The position numbers and the translations under genes are program-made. A stretch of 8,347 nucleotides of DNA. Source: an uncultured Eisenbergiella sp. Its GTDB lineage: Bacteria; Bacillota; Clostridia; Lachnospirales; Lachnospiraceae. The stretch spans positions 1-8,347 of the forward strand of contig CARDPF010000134.1 in NCBI GenBank assembly GCA_948960675.1, read 5' to 3'. The notes below the pieces were generated by a model. That model was not told where the DNA came from, searched no databases, and was given only the letters and a program-made list of their open reading frames with translations. Positions 1 to 5,719 of the stretch are shown in pieces (within the stretch, counting starts at the first letter, position 1; every line of letters begins with the position of its first letter).

Positions 1-328
1 CGGCGGCCACCAGGGTATTGAGCTGGTCGTCCGCAAAGGCAAACACGTCTGCGCCCTGCTCCAAATCCGCCATGAGGGCGTCGGTGCAGTGGCTTTCGCT
101 CTGCGGCATATAAGTAATGGAAAAGTCGGCCTGACTGCCGTATTCTTCCAGAAATCCGTCAAAAATCTGCCGCAGCAGTTCTTCATCCTCCTGAGCCCCC
201 CAGACAGTCAGGTCAACCGTCTTTGGCTGTTGTGCTGGGGACGGGGTGTCAGCATGTTTGTCCTGACACCCTGACAAAAAGGTAGCCAGCAAAATGGCTG
301 GAAACCAAAGGATTCTTCTTCTTTTCAT
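1..328 (-). CDS. Extracellular solute-binding lipoprotein (sugar ABC transporter), N-terminal part
   Basis: Partial gene, cut by the left window edge; 109 codons are visible. The product starts with a lipoprotein signal peptide: a basic stretch (MKRRR), a short hydrophobic core and the lipobox L18-S19-G20-C21, so the mature protein should be lipid-anchored on the outer face of the membrane. After a Pro/Gln-rich linker comes VDLTVWGAQEDEELLRQIF, the typical opening beta-strand and helix of family 1 (MalE-like) sugar-binding proteins, which deliver sugars to an ABC permease pair. The ATG at 326-328 is preceded by GGAGAAAG (331-338), and a good sigma-A promoter lies just upstream. It is transcribed away from the larger importer operon on the plus strand and belongs to a different binding-protein subfamily from the one at 2681. 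The substrate cannot be told. The family call is firm; the rest of the gene is not visible. Confidence 0.85.
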   Translation of the reverse strand, partial: MKRRRILWFPAILLATFLSGCQDKHADTPSPAQQPKTVDLTVWGAQEDEELLRQIFDGFLEEYGSQADFSITYMPQSESHCTDALMADLEQGADVFAFADDQLNTLVAA

Positions 329-358
329 AACTTTCTCCGTATACAAATATTTTCCTGT

Positions 359-387
359 ATCATACCATTTTCAGGCATTTTTGGCAA
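359..387 (-). promoter_or_regulatory. Sigma-A promoter of the minus-strand lipoprotein gene
   Basis: Read on the minus strand there is a -35 box TTGCCA (382-387), a 17-nt spacer and a -10 box TATGAT (359-364). TGG stands directly before the -10, giving an extended -10 element. Transcription should start near 352, leaving a leader of about 24 nt before the ATG at 328. Each box differs from consensus at one position, so the promoter should be strong and need no activator. Confidence 0.7.
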
Positions 388-414
388 TCCCCCTCGCCGG
401 GGGGGAAGGAAATC

Positions 415-445
415 GTAACAGTTCAGCCGAAGGCTGAACTGTTAC
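415..445. repeat. Perfect 14-bp inverted repeat with GAA loop
   Basis: GTAACAGTTCAGCC (415-428) and its exact reverse complement (432-445) flank a 3-nt loop GAA. The RNA would form a very stable hairpin. On the plus strand it is followed by CAGAAAAA rather than a T-tract, so it is not a classical intrinsic terminator in that direction. On the minus strand it is followed by GATTTCC, also not a T-tract. It lies upstream of both divergent promoters. It may be a dispersed palindromic element or a regulator site; the sequence alone does not decide. Confidence 0.6.
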
Positions 446-485
446 AGAAAAATCCACTTTGCGTAAGGGGATGGGCAGTTACGGA

Positions 486-539
486 TTAAGAATTGTATGG
501 AAGCTTAAGTTTTGTTTGTTCACCTTAAGAATTGTTTGT
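486..539 (+). promoter_or_regulatory. Three direct repeats, candidate activator operator
   Basis: Three copies of a 15-nt element lie at 486-500 (TTAAGAATTGTATGG), 505-519 (TTAAGTTTTGTTTGT) and 525-539 (TTAAGAATTGTTTGT). Their starts are 19 and 20 nt apart, about two helical turns, so a protein would meet them on the same DNA face. The last copy ends at the -35 position of the operon promoter. This layout is what one expects for an AraC-family or other activator that binds direct repeats and contacts RNA polymerase. The identity of the binder is inferred from the YesM-type kinase in the operon. Confidence 0.5.
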
Positions 540-567
540 AGGAAAACAGAAAATGAACCGGTATAAT
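539..567 (+). promoter_or_regulatory. Probable operon promoter with weak -35
   Basis: A perfect -10 box TATAAT lies at 562-567. At the matching 17-nt distance the -35 hexamer is only TAGGAA (539-544), a poor match to TTGACA, and there is no extended -10 TG. Such a promoter usually depends on an activator, which fits the direct repeats that abut it. The predicted start near 574 leaves a leader of about 120 nt before the permease ATG at 696. Confidence 0.55.
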
Positions 568-604
568 CATTTTAACAAAAGCGGTGGCGAATAGGTTTCA
601 ATCG

Positions 605-634
605 TGCATAAATTGCAATGCCGCTTGCACGGCA
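605..634 (+). repeat. Leader copy of an intergenic repeat
   Basis: TGCATAAATTG (605-615), then ATG, then CACGGCA (628-634). The same order of blocks recurs at 1653-1679 in the gap between the two permease genes: 24 of 27 positions agree if a 3-nt gap is allowed. Here TGCCG (619-623) and CGGCA (630-634) can pair as a small hairpin in the operon leader. The function is unknown. Confidence 0.4.
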
Positions 635-672
635 AAGCGAGGGAAACATTGGAAATGAAATATGCGCAGGGG

Positions 673-695
673 GGCAGCGCAGAAATGGGGTAAAT
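673..695 (+). repeat. 23-bp translation-start repeat, copy 1
   Basis: This stretch ends directly at the permease start codon and carries its ribosome binding site (ATGGGGTAAAT). It matches 4414-4436, in front of the beta-helix gene 3.7 kb away, at 22 of 23 positions; the only difference is G679 against A4420. It may be a shared translation-control element or a duplicated ribosome binding region. Confidence 0.6.
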
Positions 696-1649
696 ATGAT
701 TCGGGGAATAAGGGGCGGGAAAAATAAGCAGGACAAAGTGATTGGCGGTATGAAACGGGACACAAAGGACAACATACAATATTATCTTCTCATGGCAGTT
801 CCGCTTTTTACGATTTTTTTGTTCAGTTATCTGCCGCTGTTTGGCATTGTGATTGCTTTTCAGGATTATGTGGCCGGAAAGCCCTTTTTTGGGGAGGGCG
901 TGACCTGGGTGGGTTTCAAGTGGTTTCGGGAATTTGTATCCTCCTACTATTTTCCAAGAATCCTGCGCAATACGCTTTTGTTAAACGGCATGAATCTTTT
1001 GTTCGGATTTTGTGTCCCGATCCTGTTTGCGCTGGTGGTCAACGAGATACGGGGAACGAAGTTTAAAAAGTTTACGCAGACTGTCAGTTATTTGCCCTAT
1101 TTTTTATCGGCGGTGATCGTGGCAGGTATGATTGTCAATTTTATATCAAATGACGGTATTATCACAAGGTTGCTGCAGGCATTGGGCTTTTCGGCCAAGT
1201 CCCTGAATGCGGATCCAAACGCCTTTCCCTGGATTTACACGCTGACGACCATATGGAAAAGCTTCGGCTGGTCAAGCATCATTTACCTGTCCACGATTAC
1301 GGCCATTGATCCGGGCTTGTATGAGGCGGCATCCGTGGACGGCGCCGGGCGGCTGCGCAAAATCTGGCACATCACCCTTCCGGCCATGCGGGCGCTGATT
1401 GTCATACAGCTGATTTTGTCCATTGGGAATATGCTTTCCTCCAATACGGATTTGATTTTGTTATTGTACAATTCCTCAACGTATAAAACCGCCGATGTGA
1501 TCGGGACTTATGTATACAGGGAATCCCTGATGGGAGGCAAGTTCAGCTACGGAACCGCCAGCGGGCTGCTGATGAGCATTTTGAGTTTTGTGCTGACGTG
1601 GACGGCAAATGGGATCAGCAGAAAAACCACGGAATTTTCCATGTGGTAA
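696..1649 (+). CDS. Carbohydrate ABC transporter permease, LplB/YteP-like
   Basis: An inner-membrane channel subunit of an oligosaccharide importer, 317 residues. About six membrane segments are visible (near residues 30-52, 95-116, 133-150, 180-203, 230-247 and 287-305). The cytoplasmic EAA loop that docks on the ATPase is clear: EAASVDGAGR from residue 210, ending in ITLP at 226-229. The N-terminus (QYYLLMAVPLFTIFLFSYLP) and the C-terminal FSMW are typical of the LplB group that works with LplC and LipO-type proteins. The ATG at 696 is chosen because GGGG (687-690) stands five bases upstream; an in-frame ATG at 618 has no such site, and the ATG at 750 (299 residues) is a possible alternative. 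First gene of the operon; the partner permease follows after 51 nt. The substrate is unknown. Confidence 0.9.
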   Translation: MIRGIRGGKNKQDKVIGGMKRDTKDNIQYYLLMAVPLFTIFLFSYLPLFGIVIAFQDYVAGKPFFGEGVTWVGFKWFREFVSSYYFPRILRNTLLLNGMNLLFGFCVPILFALVVNEIRGTKFKKFTQTVSYLPYFLSAVIVAGMIVNFISNDGIITRLLQALGFSAKSLNADPNAFPWIYTLTTIWKSFGWSSIIYLSTITAIDPGLYEAASVDGAGRLRKIWHITLPAMRALIVIQLILSIGNMLSSNTDLILLLYNSSTYKTADVIGTYVYRESLMGGKFSYGTASGLLMSILSFVLTWTANGISRKTTEFSMW

Positions 1650-1652
1650 GTT

Positions 1653-1686
1653 TGCATAAATTGGTATGGCGGCACGGCATGCCGCC
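1653..1686 (+). repeat. Intercistronic hairpin and second copy of the leader repeat
   Basis: In the 51-nt gap between the two permease genes, GGCGGCA (1668-1674) and TGCCGCC (1680-1686) form a 7-bp GC-rich stem around CGGCA. No T-tract follows, so it is more likely a processing or mRNA-stability hairpin than a terminator. The part 1653-1679 repeats the block order of the operon leader (605-634). Confidence 0.45.
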
Positions 1687-1700
1687 GGACGGGAGCGAAG

Positions 1701-2609
1701 GTGAAAAAAAGGAGAAAGAGATTGAACAGATGGACCGCATTCGACGCGGTGGTTTTGGGATTGGCGGTTTTGGTATGCATCGTGACGCTTTATCCGATGG
1801 TGTATGTGTTTTCCTGCTCCATCAGTGATCCCCTGATGGTGATGGCGGGAAGGGTGCTGTTGTTTCCGGTGGGATTTTCTGCGGATGCCTATCATATTGT
1901 GACTGCGGATGCAGGGTTTTGGCGCAGCTTTTTGAATTCCGTGCTGTATGTAATTGCAGGGTGTGTGCTGATGTTTTTTAACACGGTGTCGGTGGCCTAT
2001 CCCCTGACAAGGCCAAACCTGAAATACAGAAAATTTTTAACCTACTATCTACTAATTCCCATGTATTTTGGCGGCGGCATGATTCCTTCTTTTATCGTGG
2101 TGACAAAGCTGGGATTATACAATTCCCCCTGGGCGCTGGTATTTCCCACCAGCTACAGCATTTGGAACATTATCCTGTGCCGCACATTCATGTCCTCGCT
2201 GCCCAATGAGCTGGTGGAGTCTGCGCTGATAGACGGAAGCGACCAGATCCGGACATTTTTAAAAATTGTGCTGCCGCTTTCCAAGCCGGTGATTGCGGTT
2301 ATCATGATTTCTACCATTGTGGGGGTATGGAATGCATGGTTTAACGCTTCCATTTACACTACGAATAAGGATATCCAGCCCATCCAGCTGTATATGAAAA
2401 ACGTGCTGGCGGCGACATCGACTGCGGCCAGCAATATCATGGACAAGCTTCCGGCGGAGATTCAGGCAAAATACCGGGAAATGGCGCTTTCGGGCAACCA
2501 GATCAAATACGCCATGATCATTATTGCAACCCTGCCGATTGTGTTTGTTTATCCGATGTTCCAAAAGCATTTTACAAAAGGGATCATGCTCGGCTCCCTG
2601 AAGGGATGA
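1701..2609 (+). CDS. Carbohydrate ABC transporter permease, LplC/YtcP-like
   Basis: Second channel subunit of the importer, 302 residues, forming a heterodimer with the LplB-like protein. Six membrane segments are visible (near 15-36, 78-98, 112-136, 143-165, 195-213 and 268-286). The EAA loop reads ESALIDGSDQ from residue 173 and ends in IVLP at 189-192; the Glu, Asp-Gly and Leu-Pro positions needed for ATPase docking are kept. The end, VYPMFQKHFTKGIMLGSLKG, is the usual C-terminus of this group. The start is a GTG at 1701 with GGGAG about five bases upstream; a TTG at 1722, with GGAG seven bases upstream, is possible and would shorten the protein by seven residues. The stop lies 71 nt before the binding-protein gene, so the two are cotranscribed. 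No ATPase gene is nearby, as is common for systems using a shared MsmX-type ATPase. Confidence 0.9.
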   Translation: MKKRRKRLNRWTAFDAVVLGLAVLVCIVTLYPMVYVFSCSISDPLMVMAGRVLLFPVGFSADAYHIVTADAGFWRSFLNSVLYVIAGCVLMFFNTVSVAYPLTRPNLKYRKFLTYYLLIPMYFGGGMIPSFIVVTKLGLYNSPWALVFPTSYSIWNIILCRTFMSSLPNELVESALIDGSDQIRTFLKIVLPLSKPVIAVIMISTIVGVWNAWFNASIYTTNKDIQPIQLYMKNVLAATSTAASNIMDKLPAEIQAKYREMALSGNQIKYAMIIIATLPIVFVYPMFQKHFTKGIMLGSLKG

Positions 2610-2640
2610 GGGGAAAACGGCAAAGGAGGGGTAGGCGCGG

Positions 2641-2654
2641 TAAAAGCGCTTTCC
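2641..2654 (+). promoter_or_regulatory. cre-like palindrome between permease and binding-protein genes
   Basis: TAAAAGCGCTTTCC contains the perfect 10-bp palindrome AAAGCGCTTT (2643-2652) with the central CG typical of LacI/CcpA-family operators. Against the cre pattern TGNAANCGNWNNCW it differs at two positions (A for G at 2642, C for W at 2654). Its place inside the operon, 27 nt before the lipoprotein start, would suit a roadblock type of catabolite repression or a local LacI-type regulator. The call rests on pattern alone. Confidence 0.35.
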
Positions 2655-2680
2655 ATAAAAACAAAAAAGGAGAAAAGAGG

Positions 2681-4411
2681 ATGAAGAGAAGGGTACTGAC
2701 GTTTCTGTTAACAGGTGCGGTGCTGGCAGGCCTGCTGGCCGGCTGTACGCAAAAAGACAACACGGGCACACAGGCTGATTCCAAAACGGGGGGCACAGAC
2801 AAGCCTGCAGACGACGGGGAGGGGAAACGGGCGGATGCAAAAGAGGAACTGACCACGGTAAAAATCCTGTGTAAAAATGACTTTTCCGCAGATATCAAAA
2901 CGGCGGACTGGGAAAAATATCCCGTCTCTAAGGTGGTGATTTCCGATTTGGAAAAAATCGGGATCCGTCTGGAACTGGAATGCATTGACAACGATTCTTT
3001 TGCCAATGCGGTACAGACAAGAATCGCATCCGGTGTGGACATTCCCGACCTGATCGCTTACTGCTGGGCGGGGGCCGGTGAGAACGATGTTTTGGAACTG
3101 GCCAAAAACGGTCTGGTATATCCCGTCAACGAATTGGTGGATCAATATGATGAGGATGGCTCCATCAAGGCCTTTTACGATGAAAAGGCGCCGGGGGTGT
3201 GGGAACAGCTGACGGCAGCGGACGGCAATCTTTACTGGTTTACTTATTTGGCCGGTGTGCCAAACCGGGTGGATAAAGAGACGGGCACGCCATATGTGGC
3301 TGCTTATCCCCATACGCTGTCCATACGGAAAGACTGGCTGGAAGCGGTGGGGGAAGAGGTGAAAGACGTTTATACGCCAAAAGAACTGGCGGATGTGGTC
3401 AAAAAGATGCAGGATGCGGATGTCAACGGCAACGGTTTGAAGGATGAAGTGATTTTTACAAATATCGACAAGAGCAGTCTCATCGGGTATGCGTACGGGT
3501 TAAACGCGGGCCTGCTGTGCGGCTGGTTTGAGGAGCAGAATGAGGTTTTCAGCAATTTTTACCACGAGAATTTCCCGGCTTACATTCAATTCATGCAATC
3601 GCTGTATCAGGACGGCCTGATTGATACTGCGATGCTGACCATGCCGCAGGATGAGATGGTCAGTCAGAACCGGGTGGCCGTGGCAAGCGGATACGCCGTT
3701 CAGGATGCCGTTGCATACGAGGATGTGCTTCCCGGGGTGGAGGATGATAAATCCTATTATATTCCGGTTCTGCTGGATACGGACGGCGACCTGACCAACG
3801 GATTTACCACCCGTGTGGATTCCGTCAAGGGAACCTCCTATTGCCAGTATTTCGTTCCCAAAGGAGCCCAAAATGTGGAAGCGGTGGCCCGTCTGATGGA
3901 TTATGTTTATACGGATGCATATGCGGTACTCAACCAGCTGGGATTGGAGGGAACCGGCTATGAACGGGATGAGAACGGAAATTATGTGGACATTGTGCTG
4001 CCGGGGGACGACGGGGTCAGCTTCCGGGATACCTCCTGCGGTCTGTATGCCCTGCCGTCCCTGTTGACGACGCCGCTGGTGGTGGAGCGTTATAACAGCG
4101 GTGACCCGCAGTATAAGGTCGATAAGGCGGAATGGGTATATAAATTCCGGCAGGAACTGTTCCCGCTGGCGGACCAGGTGGCTTTCTCCACACAGAACCT
4201 GGCCATGCCTACGGAGGAGGAGAGTGCGTTTATATCGGAAAAAGTTACCGTACTGGAAACCTATGCGTCGGAACTTCTGGCGGATCTGATTTTGGGAAAT
4301 AAGTCGCTGGACAATCTGCCCGGATATCTGGAAGAAATGGAAGAACTGGGATTAAAGGAATACATTGACATCATGCAGGCACGCCGCGACAGGCTTATAA
4401 AAGGAAGGTGA
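2681..4411 (+). CDS. Extracellular solute-binding lipoprotein, LipO/YtcQ-like
   Basis: The binding protein of the importer, 576 residues, the large size normal for the LipO/YtcQ group. It has a lipoprotein signal peptide (MKRRVLTFLLTGAVLAGLLA) with lipobox L19-A20-G21-C22, then a Gly/Asp/Lys-rich linker to about residue 55, then the two-lobe binding domain. Family marks are SIRKDWLEAVG near 214-224 and the calcium-loop-like DADVNGNGLKDE at 245-256. The ATG at 2681 is chosen because AAGGAG (2667-2672) lies eight bases upstream and a complete signal peptide follows. An in-frame ATG at 2606, overlapping the permease stop, would add 25 very basic residues ahead of the signal peptide and is unlikely. 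It probably catches an oligosaccharide outside the cell and hands it to the two permeases; which sugar cannot be read from the sequence, though a uronate-containing one would suit the next gene. Confidence 0.9.
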   Translation: MKRRVLTFLLTGAVLAGLLAGCTQKDNTGTQADSKTGGTDKPADDGEGKRADAKEELTTVKILCKNDFSADIKTADWEKYPVSKVVISDLEKIGIRLELECIDNDSFANAVQTRIASGVDIPDLIAYCWAGAGENDVLELAKNGLVYPVNELVDQYDEDGSIKAFYDEKAPGVWEQLTAADGNLYWFTYLAGVPNRVDKETGTPYVAAYPHTLSIRKDWLEAVGEEVKDVYTPKELADVVKKMQDADVNGNGLKDEVIFTNIDKSSLIGYAYGLNAGLLCGWFEEQNEVFSNFYHENFPAYIQFMQSLYQDGLIDTAMLTMPQDEMVSQNRVAVASGYAVQDAVAYEDVLPGVEDDKSYYIPVLLDTDGDLTNGFTTRVDSVKGTSYCQYFVPKGAQNVEAVARLMDYVYTDAYAVLNQLGLEGTGYERDENGNYVDIVLPGDDGVSFRDTSCGLYALPSLLTTPLVVERYNSGDPQYKVDKAEWVYKFRQELFPLADQVAFSTQNLAMPTEEESAFISEKVTVLETYASELLADLILGNKSLDNLPGYLEEMEELGLKEYIDIMQARRDRLIKGR

Positions 4412-4413
4412 GC

Positions 4414-4436
4414 GGCAGCACAGAAATGGGGTAAAT
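4414..4436 (+). repeat. 23-bp translation-start repeat, copy 2
   Basis: Matches 673-695 at 22 of 23 positions and likewise carries the ATGGGGTAAAT ribosome binding region, here in front of the beta-helix gene. It begins two bases after the stop codon of the binding-protein gene. Downstream the copies part, although ATATGATT of copy 1 (695-702 region) reappears here nine bases further on. Confidence 0.6.
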
Positions 4437-5691
4437 GAGGATGGAATATGATTTGTACGGCGACGGTATCCATGACGATACCGCCGCGATACAGGAACGG
4501 ATAGACAGGGCCAACCATGAACTGGCGCTTCCCGTGCCAGGGGCGCATTATGTAATCTCAAAACCGCTGGAACTGCCCTCCGATTTCAGGCTGTGTGTTC
4601 CGCGTTTTGCGGAAGTACGCCTTGCAAAAGGCTCCAACTGTGTGATGCTGAAAAATAAAACGGTGACGGATCCAAAAGATCGGACAAGGGACAAAATGTT
4701 TGGTCATGCAAGGCGGGAAGCCAACGAGGCGCGCATTTACGGCTATATTGACGAATATGCCCCGGACGCCCCCTGCCGCAACATAGAGGTTTTAGGCGGG
4801 ATATGGAATTTTAACAATCGGGAACAGGGGCCAAGCCCGATCCTGACAGGGGTTTTTGAGCCCGCCGGTTACAGTGGGTTTGGGTTTTTGTTTTACAATG
4901 TAAAAAACCTGAAACTGTCAGGACTTACCCTAAAGGATCCCGTAACCTTTTCGGTCACACTGGACACGGTTTCCTATTTTACGGTGAGCGACATTACGTT
5001 TGACTTCAATTACGGAAATCCCCTTGCCGCCTGTATGGATGGGATTCATCTGGCGGGAAACTGCCATTACGGGGAAATTACAAATCTCAAAGGAGCCTGT
5101 TATGACGATCTGGTGGCGCTCAATGCGGACGAGGGATCCGTAGGACCGATCACAAATATCCGGGTGAGCGGCATTTTTGCCGAGGATTGTCACAGCGCCG
5201 TACGGCTTTTGTCCTGTAAGAGTCCTATCGAAAACATACACATTTCGGATATTTACGGAACCTACTATCAGTATTGTGTGGGAATCAGCAAATACTATCA
5301 CGAAGGGGACGGGGACGGGCGTTACGGCGCCATCTTAATCGACCATGTGTATGCAGCCAAGGCAAAACGGCTTGCAGTTTACAACAAAGCGCCGGATTCC
5401 TACGTGTTTCCCCTGATCTGGGTTGAGGGTGGTCTTGGGATATGGGAACTCAAAATTACCGATTTGTACCGCAGGGAATGTTTAATACCGGTGGAAACCA
5501 TACACATATGCCCGGATGCCCGGATTGATACCCTTGTGTTGGAAAATGTCTCCACACAAAACTATACGGATGCGCCGGATATGCCCCTGCTTGTGAACCG
5601 GGGAAGCATAGGACATCTGCATGCATCCAATATCCGGCAGGATAAAGAACCGGCGGCATTTGGGGATGTGGAGCCTGCCGGGGAAGGATAA
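4435..5691 (+). CDS. Right-handed beta-helix protein, GH28-related / pectate-lyase superfamily
   Basis: A 418-residue protein without signal peptide or membrane segment, so probably cytoplasmic. The N-terminus YGDGIHDDTAAIQERID (8-24) is the classic opening of the pectate-lyase-3 superfamily. The middle and C-terminal parts show repeating beta-helix coils (for example NVKNLKLSGLTL, ENIHISDIYG, IDTLVLENV). The motifs DGIHLAGN (202-209) and YDDLVALNADEG (223-234) correspond in order and spacing to the catalytic Asp and Asp-Asp motifs of GH28 polygalacturonases; the Asn-Thr before the first Asp is replaced by Cys-Met, so the chemistry may differ. H253 and R258 are candidate later active-site residues. 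Placed after the importer genes, it probably cleaves or modifies an imported, perhaps uronate-bearing, oligosaccharide. The start at 4435 is only three bases from GGGG (4428-4431); the ATG at 4441 is nine bases away and may be the true one. The fold is firm, the activity inferred. Confidence 0.8.
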   Translation: MRMEYDLYGDGIHDDTAAIQERIDRANHELALPVPGAHYVISKPLELPSDFRLCVPRFAEVRLAKGSNCVMLKNKTVTDPKDRTRDKMFGHARREANEARIYGYIDEYAPDAPCRNIEVLGGIWNFNNREQGPSPILTGVFEPAGYSGFGFLFYNVKNLKLSGLTLKDPVTFSVTLDTVSYFTVSDITFDFNYGNPLAACMDGIHLAGNCHYGEITNLKGACYDDLVALNADEGSVGPITNIRVSGIFAEDCHSAVRLLSCKSPIENIHISDIYGTYYQYCVGISKYYHEGDGDGRYGAILIDHVYAAKAKRLAVYNKAPDSYVFPLIWVEGGLGIWELKITDLYRRECLIPVETIHICPDARIDTLVLENVSTQNYTDAPDMPLLVNRGSIGHLHASNIRQDKEPAAFGDVEPAGEG

Positions 5692-5719
5692 GTCAGGCAA
5701 AATGGCAGGGAGGGATTTT

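Larger units (their letters stand above)
329..695. other. Divergent intergenic control region
   Basis: A 367-nt stretch without a supported gene separates the minus-strand lipoprotein gene from the plus-strand importer operon. It holds the lipoprotein promoter (359-387), a 31-bp perfect palindrome (415-445), three direct repeats (486-539), the operon promoter (around 539-567) and a leader of roughly 120 nt with a short hairpin (619-634). An in-frame ATG at 618 exists upstream of the first permease but has no ribosome binding site. Confidence 0.7.

Noticed and set aside
389..405. CCCCC...GGGGG run as a terminator hairpin
   Set aside because: The stem is only a homopolymer pairing with no T-tract; it lies upstream of the minus-strand promoter where a terminator has no obvious use.
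618..695. N-terminal extension of the first permease from the ATG at 618
   Set aside because: No ribosome binding site precedes it, the added 26 residues are hydrophilic and unlike the family, and the ATG at 696 has a suitable site.
1668..1686. GC-rich hairpin between the permease genes as an intrinsic terminator
   Set aside because: No run of T follows the stem and the two permeases must be made together, so termination here is unlikely.
2606..2680. N-terminal extension of the binding protein from the ATG at 2606
   Set aside because: It would place 25 strongly basic residues before a complete lipoprotein signal peptide; the ATG at 2681 has a strong AAGGAG site.
2259..3313. Long open frames on the minus strand opposite the permease and binding-protein genes
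   Set aside because: Their translations show no family features and are rich in Pro, Cys, Arg and His as expected for antisense shadows of GC-rich codons.
5621..5719. N-terminal extension of the kinase overlapping the beta-helix gene
   Set aside because: The ATG at 5720 has a well-spaced GGAGG and is followed directly by the usual short basic stretch and first membrane segment.
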